NCBI GenBank assembly: GCA_905479105.1
Contig: CAJQLE010000001.1
Coordinates: forward strand, 609,628 to 673,627
Length of the DNA stretch: 64,000 nucleotides
Source of the DNA: an uncultured Flavobacteriales bacterium
GTDB lineage: Bacteria > Bacteroidota > Bacteroidia > Flavobacteriales_G > Salibacteraceae
Direction of reading: 5' to 3'
Below are positions 53,804 to 63,589 of the stretch, in pieces. The notes beneath the pieces were generated by a model. It worked only from the letters and a program-made list of their open reading frames with translations. It had not been told where the DNA came from and searched no databases. The first letter of the stretch is position 1. Each line of letters begins with the position of its first letter. The position numbers and the translations under genes were made by a program.

Positions 53804-55246
53804 GTGAAACTAAGAACGAGAATTTCTTTGGCTATGCTTTCATTGGTGATAACCTCACTTTTGATTATCGGCTTAGTTACGATATGGTTTTTTACCGATC
53901 AGAATAAGCAGTATCATGAAGAACGATTGCAGCGAAAAGAAAGAGCAATCAAAACTGAAATGACATATTTTTCAAAGGAGGTAGAGCTTCAAGAGGACAT
54001 GGACGTGGTCATTAAGGAATTTGAAGAAGAGGTTTTTAGATTGGCCTCTGTGCATCAGTTGGAAATAAACGTCTTCAATACATCAGGGGAGATATTAGTA
54101 GCAGCAAGGCCGGATTCAGTTCACTCACAATACATTGAGAAGAGGGTTCCTGAGTCGGCAATTTCGGATCTCGTAATGATGAATCGTATCATCATTCCAG
54201 AGCAAGAAGGCTCGAGAAAATACTTGTCTGACTATACAAACCTCTATAATGAGAATGATGAAAGAATCGCCATTCTAAATATCCCTTACTTACAAGACAC
54301 ATCAGTAAACCAGCAAGACTTAGAAGCGTTTTTAGGCTCGATTGGAGTGGTGTATTTGTTCATTTTCTTGGGAGGCATTGGGTTGACGTTTTTACTTTCA
54401 CGATCGATTACTAGAAACTTAACGGAGTTGGGCGGACGTATGCAGAAGGTCAATCTTAATGAGCGAAATGAACCGTTCGATTGGAAGTCAGATGATGAGA
54501 TTGGCAAGTTGGTAAATGCATTCAATACGATGCTAAATAAGTTAGAAGAGAGCAGACAAGAATTAGCCAAAACAGAAAGAGAATCGGCATGGCGAGAAAT
54601 GGCTAGACAAGTTGCTCATGAGATAAAGAATCCATTAACTCCGATTAAACTCAGTGTGCAGCATCTTCAAGCAACAGCCAACTATGATGATGAGGTTTGG
54701 CGTGAGAAATTTAAACGAACGATGGCGACCATCATTCAGCAAATTGATTCTTTGAGCAATATTGCTACTGAATTCTCGGACTTTGCGAAAATGCCTCAAG
54801 CAAAGGCTGAGGTTATTTCTTTGAATGAAGCTGTTCGTGCTGCGGCTGAATTATATGCTGACCTGGCCTTTGAACTCGTTACTGAAGTACCTGATCAAAC
54901 AATAAACTCATTTGTTGATCCAGAGCAATTAGGCAGGGTAATGAATAACCTTATTAAGAACGCTAAACAAGCGGGCTCAGACACTCAAATACCACGAATG
55001 AGGGTTTGTCTTAAAAAGGTTGGCGAGACCGCTGAAATCATCGTTGAGGATAATGGTTCAGGAATAGCAGATGATTTTAAAGATAAAATTTTTAGACCCA
55101 ACTTCACTACTAAAAGCAGCGGTATGGGACTTGGGCTCTCCATTTGTAAGCAGATAATTGAAAGCGCGGGAGGTTCCATTTCATTTGAAAGTGAATTAGG
55201 AATTGGAACAACCTTTAAAGTAACTCTTCCTGCAGTGAAACCATAA
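53804..55246 (+). CDS. Sensor histidine kinase (HAMP/HisKA/HATPase, NtrY-like)
   Basis: A 480-residue membrane kinase. TM1 about 10-32, a periplasmic domain to about 170, TM2 about 173-197, then HAMP, HisKA with H272 in AHEIKNPLTP, and HATPase with NLIKNAKQAG (N box), VEDNGSGIAD (G1), GMGLGLSICK (G2). No response regulator is adjacent. Starts at GTG, within a sequence sharing 13 of 16 bases with the parS consensus (53796-53811). Confidence 0.9.
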   Translation: MKLRTRISLAMLSLVITSLLIIGLVTIWFFTDQNKQYHEERLQRKERAIKTEMTYFSKEVELQEDMDVVIKEFEEEVFRLASVHQLEINVFNTSGEILVAARPDSVHSQYIEKRVPESAISDLVMMNRIIIPEQEGSRKYLSDYTNLYNENDERIAILNIPYLQDTSVNQQDLEAFLGSIGVVYLFIFLGGIGLTFLLSRSITRNLTELGGRMQKVNLNERNEPFDWKSDDEIGKLVNAFNTMLNKLEESRQELAKTERESAWREMARQVAHEIKNPLTPIKLSVQHLQATANYDDEVWREKFKRTMATIIQQIDSLSNIATEFSDFAKMPQAKAEVISLNEAVRAAAELYADLAFELVTEVPDQTINSFVDPEQLGRVMNNLIKNAKQAGSDTQIPRMRVCLKKVGETAEIIVEDNGSGIADDFKDKIFRPNFTTKSSGMGLGLSICKQIIESAGGSISFESELGIGTTFKVTLPAVKP

Positions 55247-55305
55247 AATCAATGGATTTAGGCTGAAGCTTCGAGCAAACATTAATTTCGCACAAAACCT
55301 CATTT

Positions 55306-56088
55306 ATGAATTTCTCTCATCTTAAGATTTCGAATAACGGGTCAGTTTCAACCGTCACCATAAATAGACCAGACAAGCTGAATGCCTTGAACATGGAAGT
55401 AATTGATCAATTAAGTCAATGTATGACCCAATTGGATAAAGATCCAAGCGTCCGTTGTATTATTCTAACAGGAGAAGGTCAAAAAGCATTTGTTGCTGGC
55501 GCAGACATAAGTGAGTTCGCTAATTTTTCAGTTCCAGAGGGCACAAAATTGAGTGCAGAAGGACATGAAAAGCTCTTCAATTTAGTGTCAAAACTCAACA
55601 CACCGGTTATTGCAGCCGTAAATGGTTTTGCTCTTGGTGGTGGGTTAGAGCTGGCGATGAGTTGCCACATGCGTGTAGCTTCAGATAATGCAAGAATGGG
55701 ATTGCCAGAGGTTTCATTAGGTGTTATTCCTGGTTATGGAGGAACACAAAGGCTGCCGGAGCTTATAGGCAAGGGACGTGCTATGGAAATGATTGCTTCC
55801 GCTCAAATGATTGACGCAGCTACGGCACTTCAATATGGCTTAGTTAATCATGTTGTGAGTCAAGAACAGCTAATCGAGAAGTGCGAGGAAATTGCTTCTA
55901 AAATTGTGAGAAACTCACCAAAAGCTATTGGTTTTGCTATTCAAGCGGTTAATGCGAGTTCAGATTCTTCCGTTGATGGTTTTGCCGAAGAAGTTCGATT
56001 ATTTGGTGAGGCGTTCGGAACAGGTGACTTTAAGGAAGGCACAACGGCTTTTCTTGAAAAGAGAAAACCAAATTTTAAAGGAGAATAA
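55306..56088 (+). CDS. Enoyl-CoA hydratase/isomerase family protein
   Basis: A 260-residue crotonase-fold protein. The oxyanion-hole motifs AFVAGADISEFA and NGFALGGGLELAMSC, and the catalytic Glu region ARMGLPEVSLGVIPGYGGTQRL, are intact, as expected of enoyl-CoA hydratase in fatty-acid beta-oxidation (or a crotonase). TAATTTCG near 55282 may be a variant -7 element. Confidence 0.9.
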   Translation: MNFSHLKISNNGSVSTVTINRPDKLNALNMEVIDQLSQCMTQLDKDPSVRCIILTGEGQKAFVAGADISEFANFSVPEGTKLSAEGHEKLFNLVSKLNTPVIAAVNGFALGGGLELAMSCHMRVASDNARMGLPEVSLGVIPGYGGTQRLPELIGKGRAMEMIASAQMIDAATALQYGLVNHVVSQEQLIEKCEEIASKIVRNSPKAIGFAIQAVNASSDSSVDGFAEEVRLFGEAFGTGDFKEGTTAFLEKRKPNFKGE

Positions 56089-56093
56089 TCTCT

Positions 56094-57971
56094 TTAATTC
56101 AGCTTAATTAGTTTCAGCTTGGGCTGTCTCACGTTAAAGCTAGTCAGCTCTTTATTCCATACATACACAACAAGTTTATCGTCTTTATCGATCAGCACAG
56201 GGATGTTATATTGATAGAACCACCGTTTCCATTGCTCAACTGCTAAATCGGGGCGGTCATTTACTTTGAAGGAATCATAGTATTTGTCTTTTCCAGTGGA
56301 GTCTTTTAGACGAATTACCACAAAGGCCTTTGATGCGGCATTGGGCTCATATTCTTTTCGGTCCAATTCAAGCTCTAGAAATACACGGTCACTTTCAGCC
56401 TCCGTAAATTCATAACGGAACGTAACATTATATTCAATGATCTCATTGTAAACAGCAGAGGGAATTGTCTCAAATGTGTCGATATGGTTTACAGTCCAAT
56501 GATCATTATTTAGCGCAAGCCACTCACCCTCATAAATTATTGTTTCTGAATTATGATAAGGCTTGATATCACTTCGCCCACCGAGTTTTTGGGAATGTTC
56601 GGAACCAAGTTTTCCAAAGGCCCAGAAATAGGCGTCAGCGTTTAAATTCAATGATGGCAAGATCAGCCTATTGGCCTGATAGCTTTGTATGAAGTTGAGC
56701 AAAATACATAACATCAAAAATGATATTACCCCTAGTTTTTGAATGCGATGCTCGATGGAGTTAATAAAAAGCCCAATAGGGATTACTAGAATCGCATAGA
56801 AATCAATCATTGGTCTAGAACCAAATGACCCACCATAATGCCAAGTCCACCATGAGCTGAGAATGTAAACTACGCCAATAAAAAAGAGCAAAAAACTCCA
56901 GAAAGCGAATCTTTTTTGCTTGAAGAGAAGAACCATACTCGGAATGAGCAATAGAAAGAAAGGAGTGAAAATGAGCCATCCTCTTTTAAAACTCAATAGA
57001 AATTTGAAAAATGCTGGATTTGAGAAATAGAAACCTTCATTCGCATAGCTCCAAACAACCCAATGATCAGTTTGAGCCTTATAAAGCAATAGTTGAACGA
57101 ATACGAATAAAAAAATGACGGCTATCGCTGTGAGAACAAAATGCAGTTTGGAAAAAAGGAATTTTATACCACTTAGAAAAGCATTTTTTCCGGTTGATAA
57201 AAAAGGCAGCGAGAAAAAAACTAAACCATCAACGGGCCTAATCAACACTGTGAGACCAAAGAAGGCAGAGGCCCATAAAAGGTTCTTTAGGTTTGGGGTT
57301 TGGAAATACTTAATAGCGTTATACGTAAAGACAGCAATTGCGAAAAACGAATAATTGTGCGCATAGGTGATTTCTTCTGAAACGTAGAATAGAAGGTTTG
57401 TTCCCAACCCGATAACGATGATTATGATCGATTGAATCGTGGGTTTTATCCTATAAACGGAAAGCGTTTTATAGATAAAAATTAGGCCTATTAACATATA
57501 GAAGAGTGCCGCCAGAGCCATTCCAAATTGAAATGGAATTTCGAACCCTTGTGCTGATGAACCAGAGACATGAGCGAACAGCAAGGCGGTCAGAAAAAAT
57601 GGAAGCATCAGTAGAGCGCTTCCGCTGTAATATTTATTGACAGCTCCTCCTTCGGTTTCTACGATTGTTCTTCCATTCGCTATTTGATGGTCAAGGTCAT
57701 CATCAATGAATATTGATGTGAGGTAGTCGTAATAACCCCTTCCATCGCCTTTAATCACCCCTTGTCCAGAATAGGAGTTATCACCGTATTGAGTCCAAGT
57801 AAATGAAACCTGAAAAACACTTGTGACCAAGAGAACTAAGGCCAAAACGAAGACGCGATTTTTAATCCATGTGCTCATCGTGAGCGAAGGTCTTGATTTT
57901 CCAAACATCCGATAGACCTTTGTTTTGATCGTGTCTCTGAGCGAAGAATCAATAGTTGAAATCTTTAACAT
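56094..57971 (-). CDS. Polytopic membrane protein, GT-C glycosyltransferase-like
   Basis: A 625-residue protein with about ten membrane helices (about residues 37-430) and a C-terminal soluble beta-rich domain (about 440-625). The first loop has IKGDGRGYYDYLTS, resembling the acidic catalytic loop of GT-C enzymes. Substrate unknown. The start may be a later Met (positions about 22 or 32). It stands divergent to the flippase, with a 45-base gap. Confidence 0.6.
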   Translation of the reverse strand: MLKISTIDSSLRDTIKTKVYRMFGKSRPSLTMSTWIKNRVFVLALVLLVTSVFQVSFTWTQYGDNSYSGQGVIKGDGRGYYDYLTSIFIDDDLDHQIANGRTIVETEGGAVNKYYSGSALLMLPFFLTALLFAHVSGSSAQGFEIPFQFGMALAALFYMLIGLIFIYKTLSVYRIKPTIQSIIIIVIGLGTNLLFYVSEEITYAHNYSFFAIAVFTYNAIKYFQTPNLKNLLWASAFFGLTVLIRPVDGLVFFSLPFLSTGKNAFLSGIKFLFSKLHFVLTAIAVIFLFVFVQLLLYKAQTDHWVVWSYANEGFYFSNPAFFKFLLSFKRGWLIFTPFFLLLIPSMVLLFKQKRFAFWSFLLFFIGVVYILSSWWTWHYGGSFGSRPMIDFYAILVIPIGLFINSIEHRIQKLGVISFLMLCILLNFIQSYQANRLILPSLNLNADAYFWAFGKLGSEHSQKLGGRSDIKPYHNSETIIYEGEWLALNNDHWTVNHIDTFETIPSAVYNEIIEYNVTFRYEFTEAESDRVFLELELDRKEYEPNAASKAFVVIRLKDSTGKDKYYDSFKVNDRPDLAVEQWKRWFYQYNIPVLIDKDDKLVVYVWNKELTSFNVRQPKLKLIKLN

Positions 57972-58016
57972 ACCTGCAACAATCTCCTGCTCTAAGGGCG
58001 TTTCTTTGTTTATCAG

Positions 58017-59531
58017 ATGGCATCACCTTTAAAAAAACTCTTAGGTCAAACGGCTATTTATGGCTTGAGTAGCATTCTGGGTAGGTTTCTCAATTATCTG
58101 CTTACACCGCTTTATACGAGTAAAATGGTGTTTCAGCCAGAGCAGTATGGCATCATCACTGAAATGTACGCCTATGTGGCCTTTTTAGTAGTGCTGCTTA
58201 CTTACGGAATGGAAACCGCTTTTTTCCGCTATTTTTCTCAGGCCAAAGAGAATCCGGAGAAAGTGTACTCAACTGCTTTATGGTCTTTACTGGTTAGTTC
58301 TTTTGTTTTTATTGTTGCTGTCTCGATGTTCGCTCAGCCTATTGCAGAAGTTCTGGGATATCCAAATGACAAAGAATATATCTCGTGGTTTGGAATTATT
58401 GTTGGGTTAGACGCGCTGATTGCTATTCCACTGGCTAAGCTTCGGGCTGAAAATAAACCAATCAAATTTGCCTTTATCAACTTTGTTTTCATCGCTGTAA
58501 ATATTGGTCTGAATCTTTTCTTTTTGGCATATTGTTTACCAAAATACCAAGCAGGAGAGATCAATTGGTTAGTCTCTACTTTTTACAATCCAGACACAGG
58601 AGTTGGCTATGTTTTTATTGCTAACCTTATTGCTAGTATAGTTAGGTTCTTGATGGTTGCACCGCAATTATTCAAATTGAAGTTTGATTTTGACATTGTT
58701 CTTTGGAAAAAAATGTTCCGTTATGCCCTGCCTCTTTTGATAGCGGGTTTGGCGGGTATTGTAAATGAAACCTTAGACCGAGTCATGTTGAAGTGGATGC
58801 TTTTTGCAGACTTGGGCGAACTTGAAACGATGACCCAATTGGGTATTTATGGAGCTTGCTACAAGCTTTCAATTGTCATCACATTGTGCATTCAAGCCTA
58901 TCGATACGCAGCTGAGCCTTTCTTCTTTGATCACGCCAAACAATCTGATTCACGCGCTACTTATGCCCGAATGTTGCACGTATTTTTTGCGTTTGTCATG
59001 ATGATTTTTCTCGTGGTCACGCTATTCATCGATGTGTTCAAACATTTCATACCGAATGAAGCCTATTGGGTCGGGTTAGATATTGTTCCAGTGCTTTTAT
59101 TGGCGAATGTGTTTTTAGGTGTATACTTTAATTTGAGTGTATGGTATAAACTCACGGATAAGACTCTGTATGGCTCTTACATTGCAATAATTGGAGCGAT
59201 CATAACAGTGGTACTGAACTTTTTGTTGATTCCCATTCTAGGATTCAGAGGGTCTGCTTATGCCACACTTGTGTGCTATTTTAGTATGGCTGCAATCAGT
59301 TATTATTTTGGACAAAAGCATTTCAAAGTGCCCTATAATTTGAGTAAAATGGGGGGATATTTTGTGCTTGCATTAGGACTGTTTTTTGTCAACATGTTTA
59401 TTGTAGCAGAATCTTTGCTATTTATGAGCATTATGCGTTTAGCAATGGTTCTCGTCTTCACCATGACAATTATTTACTTCGAATATTATAAACCTAGAAT
59501 CGATGAGCTTGCAAATAGAGATCGTCAATAA
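58017..59531 (+). CDS. Oligosaccharide flippase (Wzx/MATE-like)
   Basis: A 504-residue polytopic membrane protein with about 12-14 helices. N-terminus [25 protein letters not shown] matches the RfbX/Wzx family, which moves lipid-linked sugars across the inner membrane. The 3' end overlaps dut by 29 bases. Confidence 0.85.
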   Translation: MASPLKKLLGQTAIYGLSSILGRFLNYLLTPLYTSKMVFQPEQYGIITEMYAYVAFLVVLLTYGMETAFFRYFSQAKENPEKVYSTALWSLLVSSFVFIVAVSMFAQPIAEVLGYPNDKEYISWFGIIVGLDALIAIPLAKLRAENKPIKFAFINFVFIAVNIGLNLFFLAYCLPKYQAGEINWLVSTFYNPDTGVGYVFIANLIASIVRFLMVAPQLFKLKFDFDIVLWKKMFRYALPLLIAGLAGIVNETLDRVMLKWMLFADLGELETMTQLGIYGACYKLSIVITLCIQAYRYAAEPFFFDHAKQSDSRATYARMLHVFFAFVMMIFLVVTLFIDVFKHFIPNEAYWVGLDIVPVLLLANVFLGVYFNLSVWYKLTDKTLYGSYIAIIGAIITVVLNFLLIPILGFRGSAYATLVCYFSMAAISYYFGQKHFKVPYNLSKMGGYFVLALGLFFVNMFIVAESLLFMSIMRLAMVLVFTMTIIYFEYYKPRIDELANRDRQ

Positions 59532-59946
59532 AAGTCATCACGACTTACCGAGCTTTGCCACTATTCACTCTGCAGGAATGGACCTCAGAGCCTTTTTGCC
59601 AGACAAATCGATCAGGCTGAACCCAGGAGATCGAGCCCTTATTCCAACGGGTCTTCACATTGCGTTGCCAGCTGGTTTCGAGGCTCAAGTGCGTCCTCGG
59701 TCTGGATTGGCATACAAGAAAGGCATCACGGTGTTAAACGCCCCGGGCACTATTGATGCTGATTATCGCGGTGATGTTGGCGTTATTCTTATTAATCATT
59801 CTAAGGAGCCTTTTGAAGTTTGCGATGGAGAGCGAATCGCGCAAATGGTAATCGCCAACTACGAAATGATATCTTGGTCAGAAGTGACAGAATTGTCTGC
59901 TACTGATAGAGGACAAGGTGGTTTCGGCAGCACAGGAAAGAAATAG
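59503..59946 (+). CDS. dut: dUTP diphosphatase
   Basis: Hydrolyses dUTP to dUMP, 147 residues. The five trimeric dUTPase motifs are seen: [49 protein letters not shown]. Starts inside the flippase gene; overlap 29 bases. Confidence 0.96.
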   Translation: MSLQIEIVNKSHHDLPSFATIHSAGMDLRAFLPDKSIRLNPGDRALIPTGLHIALPAGFEAQVRPRSGLAYKKGITVLNAPGTIDADYRGDVGVILINHSKEPFEVCDGERIAQMVIANYEMISWSEVTELSATDRGQGGFGSTGKK

Positions 59947-59976
59947 AAAAGTAATAATTAACCCTTATTCTCAATT

Positions 59977-60010
59977 CAGAGGTCACGGCCTCTGATGGTT
60001 TTTGCATTTT
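59977..60010 (+). terminator. Possible terminator after dut
   Basis: CAGAGG-TCACGG-CCTCTG (6-bp stem) is followed by ATGGTTTTTGCATTTTT. The stem is short, so termination may be partial; the nucleotidyltransferase gene follows. Confidence 0.4.
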
Positions 60011-60033
60011 TGCGGCTCAAAGACTTGATTTAG

Positions 60034-61035
60034 ATGAATTTGATCATTCCAATGGCAGGACAGGGAAAGCGAATGCGGCCCCATACCTTAATGACCCCTA
60101 AACCACTTATCCCAGTTGGCGGAAAACCAATTGTGCAAAGGCTTGTAGAAGACATTGCGGCCATGTGTGATGAATCCATCAATGAGATTGGATTTATTAT
60201 TGGTGATTTTGGTGACGTTGTTGAAAAGGAATTGCTTGATATTGCATCAAGCCTTGGTGCTAAAGGAAAGATATACTACCAAGACATCGCATTAGGCACT
60301 GGGCATGCAATTTATTGTGCCGAACCTTTGCTTACAGGCCCGGTCATTGTGGCTTTTGCTGACACACTTTTTCGTGCAGATTTTAAAATAGATCCTAAAC
60401 AAGAAGGAACGATTTGGGTGAAGCAAATCGAAGACCCGAGTCAATTTGGTGTGGTAAAAGTAAATGAGGTTGGGGCAATTACAGACTTCGTTGAAAAGCC
60501 TAAAGACTTTGTAAGTGACTTGGCGATTATTGGCATCTACTTTTTCAAAGACGGTGATCATTTGAAAAGAGAGTTGAAGTATTTGATGGATAATAACATC
60601 GTAAAAGGTGGGGAATATCAGTTGACTGATGCATTAGAAAACATGAAACAACAAGGCGTGGTGTTTAGGCCAGGTACTGTTGATCATTGGATGGATTGTG
60701 GAAACAAGAACGCAACTGTAGAAACGAATCGCATGATCTTGGAATTTGAGAAAGATCAAAACTTGGTTTCTTCTTCAGCGGTAATCGAAAATTCAACACT
60801 TATTCAACCCGTTCAGATAGCCGATGGCGTGAGAATTGAAAACTCTGTTGTCGGCCCTCATGTGAGTGTAGGTAAAAACGCTGTCATCAAAAATGCTCGA
60901 GTGAGTAATAGCATTGTTCGGTCTGATAGTTCAATAAACAATGCTGTAATTGAGAATTCTTTAATTGGAATGCAAACAGCTATAGACTTAAGCGCTTTAG
61001 ACCTTAGTATGGGAGATTTCTCAACGATGAATTAG
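60034..61035 (+). CDS. Sugar-phosphate nucleotidyltransferase
   Basis: A 333-residue RmlA-like enzyme. IIPMAGQGKRMRPHTLMTPKPLIPVGGKPI is the nucleotide-binding signature, and FADTLF the metal-site segment. The C-terminal part (about 245-333) has left-handed beta-helix hexapeptides (NSVVGPHVSVGKNAVIKNARV). Substrate undefined. It lies in the envelope cluster. Confidence 0.88.
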   Translation: MNLIIPMAGQGKRMRPHTLMTPKPLIPVGGKPIVQRLVEDIAAMCDESINEIGFIIGDFGDVVEKELLDIASSLGAKGKIYYQDIALGTGHAIYCAEPLLTGPVIVAFADTLFRADFKIDPKQEGTIWVKQIEDPSQFGVVKVNEVGAITDFVEKPKDFVSDLAIIGIYFFKDGDHLKRELKYLMDNNIVKGGEYQLTDALENMKQQGVVFRPGTVDHWMDCGNKNATVETNRMILEFEKDQNLVSSSAVIENSTLIQPVQIADGVRIENSVVGPHVSVGKNAVIKNARVSNSIVRSDSSINNAVIENSLIGMQTAIDLSALDLSMGDFSTMN

Positions 61036-61041
61036 AAGAGG

Positions 61042-62763
61042 TTGCATAGAGGTGTCACATATCGGTTCTTATTTTTTACAGTTGTATTGCATCTGCTGGC
61101 AGCTCCTTCTTTTGCCCAAAAGAAGATTGAGCTTACAGAAGCTGAGCATGTAAGATTGACCACCCTTTTCTTGAATGCTGAGAAAGAGCATGTGCTAGGG
61201 AACTTGGAGGAAGCAACCAAGATGTTTCGCGGTTGCCTGATCATAGACCCCAGCAATGACGCTTCATATTTCAACATCGGAAAGATTTATTTGGAGCAAG
61301 AAATGATGGCGGATGCGGAGATTAATTTCGAGAAAGCGGCTAAACTAGACGACTCAAATAAATGGTATTGGTTGAGTTGGGCTCAAGCTTTATTGGCCCA
61401 AGAAAAATATGAGGAGGGGTCGAAGATTTACTCCAAAATGACCAAGCAATACCCCTCAGATCCTCAAATTCAGTTGGATTATGCGAGCACACTTCTGCGA
61501 GCTGGTAAATCTAAGGCTGCCTTGAAAGAGTTTGATAAGTTAGAACTAAGAACAGGCCCAAGTCATGACATTGCTCGAAGAAAATACCAGTATTACATCA
61601 ACACAAGTAAATACGATGAAGCGGCAAATGAAATTGAGAAACTCTTAGATGTCTATCCAGGTGACAATCAACTTTATGGGATGTTGGCGGAGCTATACAA
61701 AGCACAAGGGAAAATTGAAAAAGCGGTGTTGGTTTACGAAAAAGCATATGAGGCAGAGCCTACAAATCCTTATATCCAGCTTTCATTGGCAGAATTTTAT
61801 GATAGAGCGGGTAAGAAAGACACATCGTTTGTGTTTTTGAAGATGGCATATGAAAACCCAAACCTTGATATTGATACGAAGGTGAGCGTGTTGCTTAAGA
61901 TGTTTAAAGAGGCGGAGCACTATGATAAGGTAAGAGAACAGGCCTTAGAACTATCTGCGTCCGTTGTCTATACTCATCCCGAAGAAGCGAAGAGTTACTC
62001 AGTCTATGGAGATTATTTAAACCTAGAAGGTCAGAGAAGGGAAGCACTTGAGCAGTATCGCAAGGCGGTTATTATAGATCCATCTCGATTTGCAATATGG
62101 AATCAAATTTTGTTTTTAGACTCTGAGTTGAATGACAATCAAGGCCTAATAGATGATAGTGAAAAAGCCATGGAGTATTTTCCCTCTCAGCCTACGGTCT
62201 ATTTATTCAATGGGATTGCACATAATCAACAAAAGCAATATTCAGAGGGAGTTAGAAGCTTGAAACGTGGTTCTGAGTTGGTGATAGGTAATAATTTTTT
62301 ATCGGCTCAGATGCTTGCTAGTCTTGGTGATGCATACCATGAATTAGATCTCACTTCCTCATCAGATAGTGCCTATGAGGCTTCCTTAAGTTATGACCCG
62401 AATAATGCATACGTCTTAAACAATTACAGTTATTTTCTTTCCTTGAGAGGAGAGCGACTGGAAATTGCTAAAGAAATGTCAGCCAAAACACTCGATTTGG
62501 AACCAAATAATGCATCTTATTTGGATACTTATGGTTGGATTCTTTACATGCTTGAAGAGTACGCTGACGCGGCAAAGCACTTGAGCAATGCTTTAGAAAA
62601 AGGCGGTCGAAATTCTGCAGAAGTACATGAACATTATGGAGATGTATTGTTTAAATTAGGGGAAGTTGATAGCGCACTAGATCATTGGAAGCAAGCACAG
62701 GCTTTGGGAAGTGAAAATCCTCGTTTGGAACAAAAAATTAACACAAAGACACTCGTTGACTAA
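61042..62763 (+). CDS. Secreted tetratricopeptide-repeat protein
   Basis: A 573-residue protein with a signal peptide (VVLHLLAAPSFAQ) and about 12 TPR units throughout (for example NEIEKLLDVYPGDNQLYGML). It starts at TTG, with AGAAGAGG just upstream as a possible ribosome-binding site. Overlaps the DUF4292 gene by 8 bases. TPR proteins of this kind assist outer-membrane or envelope assembly; the exact role is unknown. Confidence 0.85.
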   Translation: MHRGVTYRFLFFTVVLHLLAAPSFAQKKIELTEAEHVRLTTLFLNAEKEHVLGNLEEATKMFRGCLIIDPSNDASYFNIGKIYLEQEMMADAEINFEKAAKLDDSNKWYWLSWAQALLAQEKYEEGSKIYSKMTKQYPSDPQIQLDYASTLLRAGKSKAALKEFDKLELRTGPSHDIARRKYQYYINTSKYDEAANEIEKLLDVYPGDNQLYGMLAELYKAQGKIEKAVLVYEKAYEAEPTNPYIQLSLAEFYDRAGKKDTSFVFLKMAYENPNLDIDTKVSVLLKMFKEAEHYDKVREQALELSASVVYTHPEEAKSYSVYGDYLNLEGQRREALEQYRKAVIIDPSRFAIWNQILFLDSELNDNQGLIDDSEKAMEYFPSQPTVYLFNGIAHNQQKQYSEGVRSLKRGSELVIGNNFLSAQMLASLGDAYHELDLTSSSDSAYEASLSYDPNNAYVLNNYSYFLSLRGERLEIAKEMSAKTLDLEPNNASYLDTYGWILYMLEEYADAAKHLSNALEKGGRNSAEVHEHYGDVLFKLGEVDSALDHWKQAQALGSENPRLEQKINTKTLVD

Positions 62764-63589
62764 AAACTTAATTTATATCCTTTTTGCTTTGGGCTTGGCC
62801 GCTTTATCCTCGTGCAAAGGAACCAAGGAAACACAGGCGGATCATAATTTTCCAAACAGGAAAACCTCTGAGGTTCTTGCATTGATGCAGGAGAATGAAA
62901 TCAACTGTCAATGGCTGAGTATTAAGTATGATGTTGACATTAAAACACCCAAGGTTGATGATAGCTTCAAAATGTATGTCCGTTTAAGAAAAGATAGTGC
63001 CATTTGGATTTCTGCTACCTATTACGCGGTGGAGGTAGCCCGCTTTTTATTTACCCCGGATACTGTTAAGTTTATGGACAGGAAAAACAATCAGTATTAT
63101 ACGGGAGGCTACGAGTATATTTCTGAGCGATTTCAAGTAAATGCAGATTTTCACGTTATTCAATCGCTGATCTTGGCCAATAGCGTTGATATATTGAAGG
63201 ATGAGTCAGAGAATGACAAGATGAAAAGCTCAAAGAGTGATGGAAGTTATTATTTGAGCGTTCTGAGGAAAGGGCAATTGAGAAGAGCGTTAAAAAGGGA
63301 TGAAGTGAAAAAAGACCTTGACTTGGGTATTAGCGTTTGGGTAAAACCCGACCATTTTAGACTTCACAAGACTACCATTGCTGATTTTGAGTCAGATAGA
63401 AGTATTACGGCCATGTTCTCAGAGTATGAGCCCATGTGTAATTCTTATTTCGCAAAAAAGGTCAATTACATTGCAAAGTCAGCCAATGAACAAGCCCAAG
63501 TGAAAACATCTGCAATGAAGGTCACTCCGGATAAGAAAGTAAGTCTTTCCTTTACCATTCCGGAAAAATATGAATCACTGGTCCCTTAG
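62756..63589 (+). CDS. DUF4292 family lipoprotein (LolA/LolB-like)
   Basis: A 277-residue lipoprotein, MTKNLIYILFALGLAALSSC, from a TTG at 62756 that gives a proper lipobox; the longer frame from 62711 gives a worse signal. The mature part is beta-rich with LSIKYDVDIKTP and VYLRK-type strands and fits DUF4292, distantly related to LolA/LolB lipoprotein carriers. Overlaps the TPR gene by 8 bases and the next gene by 20 bases. Confidence 0.82.
   Translation: MTKNLIYILFALGLAALSSCKGTKETQADHNFPNRKTSEVLALMQENEINCQWLSIKYDVDIKTPKVDDSFKMYVRLRKDSAIWISATYYAVEVARFLFTPDTVKFMDRKNNQYYTGGYEYISERFQVNADFHVIQSLILANSVDILKDESENDKMKSSKSDGSYYLSVLRKGQLRRALKRDEVKKDLDLGISVWVKPDHFRLHKTTIADFESDRSITAMFSEYEPMCNSYFAKKVNYIAKSANEQAQVKTSAMKVTPDKKVSLSFTIPEKYESLVP

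Noticed and set aside
53796-53811. Treating the GTG start of the kinase gene as proof of a parS site
   Set aside because: GTGAAAC can arise from a GTG-Lys start alone; it is kept only as a weak lead.
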